Counted from the stretch's first letter, positions 52,556-62,293 are shown. The stretch: DNA of 64,000 nucleotides from an uncultured Prevotella sp. (GCA_947170725.1 CAMVUM010000001.1:1-64000); one strand, 5' to 3'. Notes: generated from the sequence alone by a model not told the origin. Translations and numbers: made by a program.

Positions 52556-55006
52556 TTATAATGTCCACGTTTCTCCGGCCTTCAGACTTATAGTCTTTTT
52601 CCGGCCGTTGAATCTCAGCGTCGTCTTGCCGCCTGTGCGTGCCGTCACGCTGAGAGCCGTGACGCGGCCTTTATCCCACGTCATGCTGACAACAAAACCG
52701 CCGCGGGCGCAGATGCCGCTCACGCTACCGTCGGCCCACTCCTTGGGCAGGGCGGGGAGCAGCGTTATGGACGTCGGGGACGACTGCATGAGCATCTCGA
52801 TGACACCGGCACAGCCGCCGAAGTTACCGTCAATCTGGAACGGCGAATGAGCGTCGAGCAGGTTGGGGTAGGTTCCGCCGCCGCGACGGGCATTCTGCCC
52901 TTTATATCCGTCGGGGCTGACATAGCTCAGCAGGCGGCGGTAGATGTGGTATGCGCCGTCGCTGTCGCCCAGCCGGGCGTAGAGATTGACGCGCCATCCC
53001 GTGCTCCATCCCGTCGTGTTGTCACCTTTGATTTCCAGTGTCCTTGCGCAGGCGCGTGCCAGTTCGGGTGTCTTGTCGATGGAGAGATGATGGCCCGGAT
53101 AGAGCCCGAAGAGGTGGGACTGGTGGCGGTGCTGCGGGTCCTTGTCCTTCCAGTCGTGGAACCACTCCTGAAGATTGCCGTCGCTGCCGACGCGATAGGG
53201 TGCGAGGCGGGCCAGCGTGCGGTCAATCTCCTTGACGAAATCCTTGTCGCGGCCCAGTGTTCGGGCGGCCTCGCGGGCGTCGATGAGACATTCGCGTGTC
53301 ATGGCCAGGTCGGCCGTGCCGCCGTAGAGCGTTGCGCCGCTATAGCCTTTGGGCGTCAGATAGAGATTCTCGGGCGAGGTCGACGGAGATGTCATCAGCT
53401 GTCCGTCCTTCTCGATGAGCCATCCGAGACAGAACTCGGCCGCTCCCTTGAGCAGTTCGTAGTTGTCTTCGAGCCAGCGACGGTCCTGTGTGAAGAGATA
53501 GTGCTCCCATACGTGGGTGCTCACCCACGCGCCGCCCATGTTCCAGCAGGCCCACGACGGACTTCCCGTTCCGTAGCCTACGGGACATGTCATGGCCCAG
53601 ATGTCGGTGTTGTGGCCCAGACACCAGCCACGGCCGACACCGTAGTATTCGCGTGCTGTCTCCCGTCCTGTGCGCGTCAGCTGCCGTATGAACGAAAGCA
53701 TCGGACGGTGCATCTCGCTCAGATTGGCCGTTTCGGCCGCCCAGTAGTTTTCTTCGAGATTTATGTTCGTGGTATAGTTGCAGCTCCATGGCGGTGTCAG
53801 GCTCTCGTTCCAGAGTCCCTGAAGATTGGCCGGAACGCCCTCAGTGCGTGAGCTGGCGATGAGCAGATAGCGGCCATACTGGAAATAGAGCGCTTCAAGG
53901 TCCGGATTGTGCTGCAGGCTGTCGGTGTAGAGGCGCAGCTGACGGTCGGTCGGCATGGCCGCAATGGCGGGGTCGGTCCGTCCCAGGTCGAGGCTGACGC
54001 GGCCGAAGAAGCGCTGATAGTCATACAGATGTGTGTGCAGCAGCTCGTCATACGTTTTGCGTGCGGCGCGCGCCATGCGTCGCTTGACGTCACGGCGGTA
54101 GTCGCGTCCGTCGGTGGCCGGATTGCGGTCGCTGCCGTTGAAGCTCGTCACGCAGGCCACAATGACCGTGACGTCACGACTGCCGTCTATGGTGACGTCG
54201 CCCGTAGGATGGCTTTTGACCGTGCCGTCACCAGGGGCGGCGATGGCGCGGATGAGTGTCCGGAAGCGAATGCCGCGCTCAGGGTCGTAGAGGTGGCGCT
54301 CCTCGTCGCTCACACCTTTATAATATCCCGGATAGGACCGGTAGGCGGCATATCCGTCGGCCGTAATCTCTCCGTCTGCCGCCGTTACCGAACAGGGCAG
54401 CTGTGAGGCGAAACGCAGTGTGGCTTTGATGCCTTTGTCGTTGGTGGACGTGAGTCGGATGACGATGACCGAGTCGGGCGCAGAGGCGAAATAGCGGCTT
54501 TCATGAAGCCGCCCGCGGTCGATATATTGGGTTGTGGCGACTGCTTCGGTAAGGTCGAGGCGGCGCTGATAGGCGGTGATGTTGCGTGACGAGTGGTCCG
54601 TATATTCAATGGTCAGCCGTCCCATGGGCTGATAGCTTTCGCTGTAGTGGCCCTGCAGCTTCTGATTGGCGCGGTTGGCGGCGCGATAGTCCTCCTTGTC
54701 CAGCAGCGCGCGTATCTCCGTCAGAGCCTTGTGGGCGCCGGGCGTGGTCACGGCGGTGTCAGGCTCGCCGGTCCAGAGGGTCAGGTCGTTGAGCGAAATG
54801 ATGTCGGTTCGGGTTCCGCCGTAGATTGTGGCTCCCATGGTTCCGTTGCCGATGACGAGCGCTTCTTCAAAGTGTTCGGCCGGCCGGTCGTAGTGGAGGG
54901 TCAGGCGGTTCATATTCCCGTTGTCGGCCGGTTGTGCGGCGGCTGCCGTGAACCAAAATGCGGCTGCTGCCGTGAACCATAGTGTGGCTGCTGTAGATTG
55001 TCTCAT
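52556..55006 (-). CDS. GH95 alpha-L-fucosidase, exported
   Basis: Removes alpha-linked L-fucose (typically alpha-1,2) or L-galactose from glycans. The 816 aa have an N-terminal Ala-rich signal peptide that contains an internal duplication. The GH95 domains follow: an N-terminal beta-sandwich (LHYDRPAEHFEEALVIGNG) and an (alpha/alpha)6 barrel with the segments NYTTNINLEENYWAAE, WNMGGAWVSTHVWEHYLFTQD, SPSTSPEN and HSPFQIDGNFGGCAGV. Together with the sulfatase it suggests use of host mucin-type glycans, but there is no polysaccharide-utilisation locus in the window. Confidence 0.95.
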   Translation of the reverse strand: MRQSTAATLWFTAAAAFWFTAAAAQPADNGNMNRLTLHYDRPAEHFEEALVIGNGTMGATIYGGTRTDIISLNDLTLWTGEPDTAVTTPGAHKALTEIRALLDKEDYRAANRANQKLQGHYSESYQPMGRLTIEYTDHSSRNITAYQRRLDLTEAVATTQYIDRGRLHESRYFASAPDSVIVIRLTSTNDKGIKATLRFASQLPCSVTAADGEITADGYAAYRSYPGYYKGVSDEERHLYDPERGIRFRTLIRAIAAPGDGTVKSHPTGDVTIDGSRDVTVIVACVTSFNGSDRNPATDGRDYRRDVKRRMARAARKTYDELLHTHLYDYQRFFGRVSLDLGRTDPAIAAMPTDRQLRLYTDSLQHNPDLEALYFQYGRYLLIASSRTEGVPANLQGLWNESLTPPWSCNYTTNINLEENYWAAETANLSEMHRPMLSFIRQLTRTGRETAREYYGVGRGWCLGHNTDIWAMTCPVGYGTGSPSWACWNMGGAWVSTHVWEHYLFTQDRRWLEDNYELLKGAAEFCLGWLIEKDGQLMTSPSTSPENLYLTPKGYSGATLYGGTADLAMTRECLIDAREAARTLGRDKDFVKEIDRTLARLAPYRVGSDGNLQEWFHDWKDKDPQHRHQSHLFGLYPGHHLSIDKTPELARACARTLEIKGDNTTGWSTGWRVNLYARLGDSDGAYHIYRRLLSYVSPDGYKGQNARRGGGTYPNLLDAHSPFQIDGNFGGCAGVIEMLMQSSPTSITLLPALPKEWADGSVSGICARGGFVVSMTWDKGRVTALSVTARTGGKTTLRFNGRKKTISLKAGETWTL
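54935..54991. repeat. In-frame duplication in the fucosidase signal peptide
   Basis: A ~28-bp unit containing GCTGCCGTGAACCA occurs twice, so the signal peptide reads LWFTAAAAFWFTAAAA. The hydrophobic core is lengthened by the duplication. Confidence 0.65.
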
Positions 55007-55063
55007 AGTTGTATTGTTGTTTTTTTGTTTTTTCTTTCTAACTAAGGTCTTTAAGTGCTTTAA

Positions 55064-55211
55064 GGTCTTTAGGGTCCTTAATGTCTTTAAGGACGCCTCA
55101 CGGTTTGTGGAGGCCTTTGTGGCCTTAAGGTCTTTAGAGCCCTTAAAGACTTTAAGGTCCTTAATGACATCTCACGGTTTGTGGAGGCCTTTGTGGCCTT
55201 AAGGTCTTTAG
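55064..55211. repeat. 74-bp tandem duplication flanking a four-helix gene
   Basis: A 41-bp stretch beginning CTCACGGTTTGTGGAGGCCT is identical at 55097-55137 and 55171-55211. The sequence before each copy, a run of AAGGTCTTTAGGGTCCTTAA-type words, is also repeated. The CTTTAAGG/CCTTAAAG words make the region partly self-complementary. Confidence 0.85.
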
Positions 55212-55264
55212 GGACCTTAAAGACTTTAAAGACCTTAGAGCTCCTAAAGTCCCTGCTTCGCCCT

Positions 55265-55810
55265 TCAGTATCCCCGCTTCTGTCTGCGGGCGGTGGCCAT
55301 TCGTTCGGAAAAGCCACCGTTGTCTATGAAGTCAGCTTCGAGTCGCTGAAGCTGTCTGTGCAGCAGATAGTCGGCTTGCTTTAGCAGGATGATGGCCATG
55401 TTGGCGATAGTCTCGGGAGGTCGGGTCGACACGATGTTCATAAAGAACTCTGCGTCGTTGTGCCTGGCACCGAGTTGCCGCATGGCGGCAAACTCCCTGC
55501 TGTCCGCTTCCCATTGACGGTGATGGCGTGTCTTGAGATAGTCCTCGTAGTCTTCAATCAGTTCTTTCAGGCTCGCCTTGGCCACATTGACCAGTTTGAT
55601 TTCGGTTTTGGCCGATGTTGCCGAGGCGGCACATCCCTCGATGATGTTTTGCTTTCCGCTGCGTGCGGCCTGAACCATTTGATCGACCGTCCGGTCACCT
55701 TTCGTCAGATAGTTGTGACAAAAGTAGTAGGTGATTTGATAAATCACGTCGGTCTTTTGATATGACAGCAATCTCTTGTAGTCACCGGTGTCTTTTATTA
55801 TACCTTTCAT
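55265..55810 (-). CDS. Four-helix-bundle suffix-domain protein
   Basis: The 181-aa product has a core (RSGKQNIIEGCAASATSAKT and KLVNVAKASLKELIEDYEDY) that matches the four-helix-bundle (IVP-related) family. This one belongs to the longer type often annotated as 'four helix bundle suffix domain', with an N-terminal helix (YKRLLSYQKTDVIYQITYYF) and a C-terminal extension containing ANMAIILLKQADYLLHRQL. Function unknown. It has its own promoter, and its downstream side carries the 74-bp tandem repeat. It could be co-transcribed with the fucosidase 258 nt downstream. Confidence 0.75.
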   Translation of the reverse strand: MKGIIKDTGDYKRLLSYQKTDVIYQITYYFCHNYLTKGDRTVDQMVQAARSGKQNIIEGCAASATSAKTEIKLVNVAKASLKELIEDYEDYLKTRHHRQWEADSREFAAMRQLGARHNDAEFFMNIVSTRPPETIANMAIILLKQADYLLHRQLQRLEADFIDNGGFSERMATARRQKRGY

Positions 55811-55921
55811 TTTTTTGCGGTTTTGCAGCTTATAGATTTTTTATGGTAATATGGTTGTGGTGATTCGTACAATTCGTCAGCTCTGTTTGACCGTTATCGG
55901 ACGTTACCGCCGTATTAGTTG

Positions 55922-55929
55922 CAAATTTA
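55922..55929 (-). promoter_or_regulatory. -7 box for the four-helix suffix gene
   Basis: Minus strand TAAATTTG, 112 nt before ATG 55810. Confidence 0.45.
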
Positions 55930-56306
55930 CATATAAATCGCGAGATTTCTATACCGACAGAATAAAGAAATTGATTTTTCTTTAGAGGAAACATATGGAA
56001 AGAGGTGGGCTTAATGTCAAATGAAGAACATAGTTTTTTTGAATTTTGCATAGCCGAGCTGTATCCGAGCCGTATCCTACGTCTTATTCAGAGACGGGCA
56101 ATTCTTCCGAAAAACATGAATCGTGGCGGTGGAATTTGAAATATAAGGACAAAAGGTCTTCAAAACTCGCGAATTCCGGGCCGCAGGATTTTTATTTTCA
56201 AATTCGCGAGTTTTGCGCGTGCAAGTTTAACGCGCTGATGGATAGTTGGTTGGAACGAACTTGTGGTAGGGTGTGCAACATTTGGACGCCGTTTTTGCCG
56301 AAAAAG

Positions 56307-56421
56307 TTCTGCCGTAAGGGTCTCCCGGGGTCACAACGGGTCTTCCGCCGTCATGCAACGGCGTTCTTGTTGGAATGCAACAGCGGCCCCGTTGCGCCCC
56401 CGGGAGGCCCTTACGGCAGAA
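56307..56421. repeat. Palindromic repeat element, copy B
   Basis: The 24-nt arms 56307-56330 and 56398-56421 match with one mismatch. They share GCCGTAAGGG(T/C)CTCCCGGGG with copy A at 17171. The interior again has CCGCCGTCATGCAACGG and GGCCCCGTTGC, so the two copies are related along their length. Confidence 0.85.
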
Positions 56422-56540
56422 CCGCGGCGATTTTCCGGTCGTCCGGTGGCGCATAAAACGGAAAATCTGACGCTCCGCGTTTCTATTTTGAAACATGCAA
56501 AATTCAGAATTTCCATGACTCCGTGGCCTCCTTCAGATGG

Positions 56541-56559
56541 GCTGTAAGGGTCTCCCGGC
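56541..56559. repeat. Half copy of the palindromic element arm
   Basis: GCTGTAAGGGTCTCCCGGC matches one arm of copy B; no partner arm was found beside it. Confidence 0.5.
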
Positions 56560-56714
56560 TCACCCTTAAGGTCCTTGCTGCTCTGAAAACGCCTTGTTTT
56601 GCTATATCCTCCGTAATTGGACAACCGTGATAGGTCGCACTTTTTGTGATTCTGAATACCCGACCTCACAGGTTGGTCCGCAGCGTCGGATTTTGCTGTA
56701 TGGCAGATTTTGCT

Positions 56715-56722
56715 TAACTTTG
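56715..56722 (+). promoter_or_regulatory. -7 box for the flavoprotein
   Basis: TAACTTTG, 49 nt before ATG 56771. Confidence 0.6.
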
Positions 56723-56770
56723 CATCTTCAACAAATGGAATTATCATCATAGTAAACAGAGAAAAATAGC

Positions 56771-57394
56771 ATGAAAGTATTATTGGTCAATGGCAGCCCT
56801 CACAGGAACGGCTGCACGCATACGGCCCTTGAGGAGGTGGCCGGTTGTCTCCGCGAGGCAGGGGTGGAGACGGAAATGTTCTGGTGTGGCGTGAAACCGG
56901 TGATGGGTTGCACGGGCTGTGGAAAATGCGGCGTGACGAAACGCTGCTGGAACAGCGACGACACGGTCAATGAGTTTCTCGACAAGGTTTCGGAGTGCGA
57001 CGGATTTGTATTCGGAACACCGATTCATTTCGCCGGTACATCTGGCACAATCAAGCCGTTCATGGACCGTGCCTTCTGTTCGAAGATGGGACTCTACACG
57101 AACAAGCCCGCCGCGGCCATTGTCAGCTGCCGTAGGGGTGGGGCACAGGGCGGTTTCGAGGATCTCAACCGCTATTTCACCATTGCTGGGATGCCCGTTG
57201 TCTCGTCCAACTACTGGAATGAGGTGCATGGCAACACACCCGACGAGGTGCGTCAGGACGCTGAGGGCATGCAGACCATGCGCCAGCTGGGACGTAACAT
57301 GGCGTGGTTGCTCAAGTCGATTGAAGCCGGGAGGAAGGCCGGTGTGGAACTGCCGGTCGTTGAACCCAAGGTGAAGACGAACTTCATCAGGTGA
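56771..57394 (+). CDS. Flavodoxin-fold NAD(P)H-dependent reductase (iron-sulfur flavoprotein type)
   Basis: The 207-aa product has an N-terminal FMN-binding flavodoxin fold (VLLVNGSPHRNGCTHTAL). The cysteine cluster C-x2-C-x2-C-x5-C in MGCTGCGKCGVTKRC lies near residues 45-60, and GTPIHFAGTSGTIKPFMDR is diagnostic of the family. The cysteines suggest a 4Fe-4S cluster, as in archaeal Isf. Probably a redox or quinone/nitro-reductase role; the substrate is unknown. Confidence 0.9.
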   Translation: MKVLLVNGSPHRNGCTHTALEEVAGCLREAGVETEMFWCGVKPVMGCTGCGKCGVTKRCWNSDDTVNEFLDKVSECDGFVFGTPIHFAGTSGTIKPFMDRAFCSKMGLYTNKPAAAIVSCRRGGAQGGFEDLNRYFTIAGMPVVSSNYWNEVHGNTPDEVRQDAEGMQTMRQLGRNMAWLLKSIEAGRKAGVELPVVEPKVKTNFIR

Positions 57395-57726
57395 CATTGA
57401 GTTATAATTAAGGATATAAAGGGAGGTAAAAGACAATAGCTATATACTTTCCGACATTTGGATTCTTACGGAGAAAGCCGAATTGCAAAGGACATATAGC
57501 TATTGTCCTTTATCTCCCTTTACTTCTTTTATCTTCTCTTATATCCATTTCCGCCATTGCGACAGCCTTCTGCCTTTATCTCCCTTTACTTCTTTTATCT
57601 CCTCTTTATCTTCTATTTTTTATCTCCCTTTATCTTCTTTTATCTTTATTTTTTAAGTTATCCTTAAAAGCCTGTAAACCATGCTAAATATCGGCCGACG
57701 GTAGTGGAATTGGCTGATAATCTTCA
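57395..57726. other. Gap before eno with MITE-like inverted repeat
   Basis: No gene seen. It holds the 57417-57522 inverted repeat, then pyrimidine-rich sequence in which TTTATCTCCCTTTACTTC recurs around 57510 and 57575, with a shorter form near 57620. Confidence 0.6.
57417..57522. mobile_element. MITE-like inverted repeat sharing termini with the four-helix-bundle element
   Basis: Arms 57417-57445 and 57494-57522 are 29 nt with two mismatches (TAAAGGGAGGTAAAAGACAA and so on) around a 48-nt non-coding loop. The words TAAAGGGAG and TAAAAGACA also mark the end of the element at 50838-51340. It may be a deleted copy of that element. Confidence 0.5.
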
Positions 57727-57734
57727 TATCTTTG
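57727..57734 (+). promoter_or_regulatory. -7 box for eno
   Basis: TATCTTTG, about 91 nt before ATG 57825. Confidence 0.55.
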
Positions 57735-57785
57735 TCCCGGAGATTGACGCCGGGGCAATCCGTCGTCGCAGTCTCGCTGTAGTGA

Positions 57786-59180
<1,395 letters not shown>

Positions 59181-59212
59181 AATGGAAGCCACGGTGTGGT
59201 TGGCTGGATTGA

Positions 59213-59281
59213 AAGCACAAAAAAAGGGACTCCGCTGAGTCCCAACCTTTGTTAACCTTAAATCTAATACTATGAAAAACA
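59213..59281 (-). ncRNA. Candidate small RNA, ~65 nt
   Basis: The minus strand has a complete transcription unit: -7 box TATCTTTG at 59294-59287, predicted start near 59280, and a hairpin GGGACTC-AGCG-GAGTCCC (59226-59243) followed by a run of T near 59220. Between them the RNA has an AU-rich open stretch, AUAGUAUUAGAUUUAAGG and so on. The sequence looks like a short RNA repeated in other Bacteroidales genomes, but I cannot verify this. It lies antisense to the 3' region of eno. Confidence 0.6.
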
Positions 59282-59483
59282 CGTTGCAAAGATACAATAA
59301 TTATTTAAAAATGCAATAAAGATAAAATGATTATAGTGTAACACAAACACTTTCTTGATGTAAATCAATGATGTTTAACCAAAAATGACAGTATTATGGC
59401 AGCGAAGGCCCGTTTGAACAGGCTAAATCACTGTGAAATGAAAAATTAACGCTTGCGGATTTGGCACATTCGGAAATAATGTC

Positions 59484-59491
59484 TATCTTTG
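59484..59491 (+). promoter_or_regulatory. Promoter of greA and its leader RNA
   Basis: TATCTTTG; predicted start near 59498, giving a ~117-nt leader before greA. Confidence 0.55.
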
Positions 59492-59525
59492 CCAAAGAAA
59501 TCAGGAACATATAAAGAGGATGAGG

Positions 59526-59566
59526 ATTCCGACATGAGACAGGTGTCGGAATTCTTTCTTTTTTTG
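59526..59566 (+). terminator. Intrinsic terminator in the greA leader
   Basis: ATTCCGACA (59526-59534) pairs perfectly with TGTCGGAAT (59544-59552), and two more outer pairs are possible. The loop is 9 nt and a T-rich tract (59553-59565) follows. It lies between the greA promoter and the greA ATG, so transcripts would either stop after ~68 nt or read through. Confidence 0.75.
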
Positions 59567-59614
59567 ATACCTTGAAGAAAAACGTATTTTTAAACAAACT
59601 AAAGAAGAAAATTT

Positions 59615-60082
59615 ATGGCTTACATGTCACAAGAAGGCTACGACAAAATGGTGGCCGAGTTGAGACGCCTTGAAAGCGTCGAGCGCCCGAAGGCATCAGC
59701 CGCTATTGCTGAGGCTCGTGATAAGGGTGACCTGAGTGAAAATTCAGAATATGACGCCGCCAAGGAGGCACAGGCGCATCTCGAGGATAAAATCAACCAG
59801 ATGAAACTGGCAATTCAGGAGGCAAAAATCATAGATACCTCACGGCTGAGCACTGATTCGGTGCAGATTTTGTGTAAAGTGGATATGACCAATCTGACGA
59901 CAAAGACAAAAATGGCCTATACCATTGTCAGTGAGAATGAGGCTGATCTGCGTGCAGGAAAGATTTCCATCAAGACTCCTATCGCTCAGGGATTGTTGGG
60001 AAAGAAGGTTGGAGATGAGGTTGAAATAACCATTCCGCGCGGAAAGATAAAGCTGCGTATTGATAACATATCCATCTCCTGA
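59615..60082 (+). CDS. greA: Transcription elongation factor GreA
   Basis: Rescues backtracked RNA polymerase by stimulating transcript cleavage. The 155 aa comprise an N-terminal coiled-coil domain (MSQEGYDKMVAELRRLESVE, with the acidic tip in ARDKGDLSENSEYDAAKEAQ) and the C-terminal FKBP-like domain (KISIKTPIAQGLLGKKVGDE and ITIPRGKIKLRI). Preceded by a leader terminator that may control it. Confidence 0.97.
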   Translation: MAYMSQEGYDKMVAELRRLESVERPKASAAIAEARDKGDLSENSEYDAAKEAQAHLEDKINQMKLAIQEAKIIDTSRLSTDSVQILCKVDMTNLTTKTKMAYTIVSENEADLRAGKISIKTPIAQGLLGKKVGDEVEITIPRGKIKLRIDNISIS

Positions 60083-60176
60083 CAGATAAAGGAGAAATGT
60101 TCTGTTTGAATAATTAGTCATCGGCCGCAGGCTGACAATCAGTAATTCAAAAAGCGTAATTCAAAAATCAAACACC

Positions 60177-60575
60177 ATGGGTATATTTGCAAAGATTGCC
60201 GCCGGAGAGATTCCGAGCTACAAATGTGCGGAGAACGAGAAATTCTATGCCTTTCTCGATATAAATCCGTTGGTCAAGGGGCACACACTGGTCATTCCGC
60301 GGAGAGAGGTTGACTACATTTTTGATTTGACCGACGACGAACTGGCCGAGATGACAGTGTTTGCCAAGAAAGTTGCCTCTGCCATCAAACGGGCTTTTCC
60401 TTGTATTAAGGTCGGTATGGCTGTGCTCGGTCTTGAAGTTCCTCACGCACACATCCACCTTGTTCCGATGAACTCGGAAAAGGATATGATTTTCTCAAAC
60501 CCGAAGTTGAAACTGAGCGAAGGGGAGTTTAAGGAAATCGCTGAGAGTATCCGGAAAGAAATGGAAACTTTATAA
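60177..60575 (+). CDS. HIT-family hydrolase/transferase
   Basis: The 132-aa product carries the histidine triad HAHIHLVP near residue 93 and the N-terminal IFAKIAAGEIPSYK of the HINT/PKCI subgroup. This group hydrolyses AMP-linked or phosphoramidate nucleotides. It follows greA by 94 nt and may be co-transcribed with it. It ends before a strong hairpin. Confidence 0.94.
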   Translation: MGIFAKIAAGEIPSYKCAENEKFYAFLDINPLVKGHTLVIPRREVDYIFDLTDDELAEMTVFAKKVASAIKRAFPCIKVGMAVLGLEVPHAHIHLVPMNSEKDMIFSNPKLKLSEGEFKEIAESIRKEMETL

Positions 60576-60590
60576 ATGAAGAATTACGGA

Positions 60591-60640
60591 TGAAGAATTT
60601 GCTGCGCCATGAAATTATCGCAGCTGCAGCAAATTCTTCA
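60591..60640. terminator. Bidirectional hairpin between the HIT and mannose-1-phosphate guanylyltransferase genes
   Basis: Perfect 15-nt arms (60591-60605 and 60626-60640) around a 20-nt loop, lying between convergent genes. T runs are short. Confidence 0.65.
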
Positions 60641-60644
60641 TTCA

Positions 60645-61736
60645 TTATATGAAGTCTTCTCCGTTCCTCATCTGCACTTCATTGACATATTTGCGTACAA
60701 GAGCTGAAGAATCGCCTTTCTTACAGATGAAGAGCACATTGTCTTTTTCCACTACGATGTAGCCGTCAAGACCATTGATGACGGCAAGTTTGCCCTTGTC
60801 GAGCTTTATGACGTTGTTGCGGCAGTCGTCCAGAATGACATCAGAGTCAATGACCACATTCTCGCCGTCGCTGTGTCGCATGCACTCATAGACGGAATGC
60901 CATGTTCCTATGTCGGCCCAGCCGAAATCACATATCATCACACACACATTTTCGCTACGCTCCAGAATCCCATAGTCTATGGAAAGATTTGGAAATGACG
61001 CAAACTGCTTTACCAGATAGTCGTGGCTTTCACTCAGCGTGCCGCCGGGAGTGGTGGCGATGAATTGGGCCATCTGTTCTGGGAACAGCTTGCCGAGGCT
61101 ACGTCCGAGATGGCGGACGTTGGCGAGGAAAAGACTGGTGTTCCAATAAAACTCTCCGCTTTCCATGAACATACGCGCAAAGTCACGTTCCGGCTTTTCC
61201 GTGAACGACTGAACCTTATAAACTCCGGCAGTACCTGTTGGCTCGCCTACCTGTATATATCCGTAGCCCGGTTCCGGCCGTGTTGGCTTGACGCCCATAG
61301 TGAGCAGTAGTTCGTTGTCAGCAACAAAGTCAAGTCCATGAAGAATATTGGTGGCAAAGGCCTCGTCGTTCATCACCAGCATGTCGGATGGGGTTATTAT
61401 CACACGTGCATTGGTGTCGCGTTGATAAATCTGCACGCTGGCTAAAGTCACACATGGGGCAGTGTTGCGGCTTACGGGTTCTGCAATTATATTGCCGGCA
61501 GGCACGTCTGGCAGTTGTTCGGCTACCGTATCTGAAAATTCAGCATTTGTACATACGTATATGTTCTCTTTAGGCATTATGCGTGAAAAGCGGTCAAAAG
61601 TGGACTGCAACAATGTGCGCCCGCAGCCGAAGAAATCAAGAAACTGTTTTGGTTCGTTTTTGCGGCTGTAGGGCCACAGGCGACGCCCGCGTCCTCCTGC
61701 CAGTATCACACAGTAATTGGCGTTGTTCATATTCAT
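60645..61736 (-). CDS. Mannose-1-phosphate guanylyltransferase
   Basis: Makes GDP-mannose for glycan and GDP-fucose synthesis. The 363 aa start with the nucleotidyltransferase signature CVILAGGRGRRLWPYSRKNEPKQF; IITPSDMLV and FTEKPERDFARMF contain further substrate-binding residues. The C-terminal part (ENVVIDSDVILDDCRNNVIK) is left-handed beta-helix-like. No phosphomannose-isomerase domain is fused, unlike many bifunctional ManC proteins. ATG 61736 gives MNMNNANYCVILAGG; an in-frame ATG two codons later and one further upstream (61793) are also possible. Confidence 0.93.
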   Translation of the reverse strand: MNMNNANYCVILAGGRGRRLWPYSRKNEPKQFLDFFGCGRTLLQSTFDRFSRIMPKENIYVCTNAEFSDTVAEQLPDVPAGNIIAEPVSRNTAPCVTLASVQIYQRDTNARVIITPSDMLVMNDEAFATNILHGLDFVADNELLLTMGVKPTRPEPGYGYIQVGEPTGTAGVYKVQSFTEKPERDFARMFMESGEFYWNTSLFLANVRHLGRSLGKLFPEQMAQFIATTPGGTLSESHDYLVKQFASFPNLSIDYGILERSENVCVMICDFGWADIGTWHSVYECMRHSDGENVVIDSDVILDDCRNNVIKLDKGKLAVINGLDGYIVVEKDNVLFICKKGDSSALVRKYVNEVQMRNGEDFI

Positions 61737-62149
61737 AATCAACAAAGTTTGTATTTCGCTCACTAAATTACGGAATATCCGTGACATGGACAAAGATTTT
61801 AATTTTTATTAGAAAAAACACTTCCACTGATGACCAATCACTGCTGTCTGTCTCCGAAAATAGCTTTAAATGACTTTTCGAGCCTTATGCCTGTGTCGAT
61901 GCCGTCTGCTCGTGGGATTTTCTTTTATTTTTCGTTTTCCGCCATCTTTCTTCTCGAAATTTATCATCTTTCTTCTTGCAATTTATCATCCTCTTCTTGC
62001 AATTTATCATCTTTCTTTTTTATTTCCTAATCTGTCAGCCGGATTGCTGTATAATGTTATTTTACTGTTATTACCGTTGTTTATTGTTGTTTTGTCGTAG
62101 TATTGGATAAGTTTTTCCTACAAAAGTTTGTCATTTCGGAATTTATGTG
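61737..62149. other. Gap before the tRNA, with pyrimidine-rich tandem repeat
   Basis: No gene seen. Contains the three ~21-bp repeats at 61956-62020 in a strongly pyrimidine-rich plus strand. Confidence 0.55.
61956..62020. repeat. Three ~21-bp pyrimidine-rich tandem repeats
   Basis: GCAATTTATCATCTTTCTTC-type units at 61956-61977, 61978-61998 and 61999-62020, of 21-22 bp with small differences. Confidence 0.8.
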
Positions 62150-62157
62150 TATCTTTG
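62150..62157 (+). promoter_or_regulatory. -7 box for tRNA-Leu
   Basis: TATCTTTG, 13 nt before the tRNA 5' end. Confidence 0.55.
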
Positions 62158-62170
62158 CACCCGCAAACAA

Positions 62171-62252
62171 GCCCAGATGGCGGAATCGGTAGACGCGCTG
62201 GTCTCAAACACCAGTGGAGCAATCCGTCCCGGTTCGACCCCGGGTCTGGGTA
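62171..62252 (+). tRNA. tRNA-Leu, anticodon CAA
   Basis: The acceptor arms GCCCAGA (62171-62177) and TCTGGGT (62245-62251) pair perfectly, with discriminator A at 62252. The anticodon stem CTGGT/ACCAG holds the loop CTCAAAC, so the anticodon is CAA. The long variable arm and the T loop GGTTCGACCCC fit a class II tRNA-Leu. CCA is not encoded. Confidence 0.95.
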
Positions 62253-62254
62253 CA

Positions 62255-62293
62255 GAAAGCAGGAAAGTATCGCATACTTTCCTGCTTTTTTCG
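62255..62293 (+). terminator. Intrinsic terminator of tRNA-Leu
   Basis: GAAAGCAGGAAAGTAT (62255-62270) pairs with ATACTTTCCTGCTTT (62274 on), followed by a T tract. Confidence 0.85.

Larger units (their letters stand above)
55811..56770. other. Repeat-rich gap of nearly 1 kb
   Basis: No convincing gene. Contains a minus-strand -7 box (55922-55929, TAAATTTG), an inverted repeat with perfect 14-nt arms (56162-56175 and 56201-56214), the palindromic element copy B (56307-56421), a half copy of its arm (56541-56559), and a plus-strand promoter before the flavoprotein. Confidence 0.6.

Noticed and set aside
52847..53851. 334-codon frame antisense to the GH95 gene
   Set aside because: Shadow of a strongly conserved enzyme; no motif.
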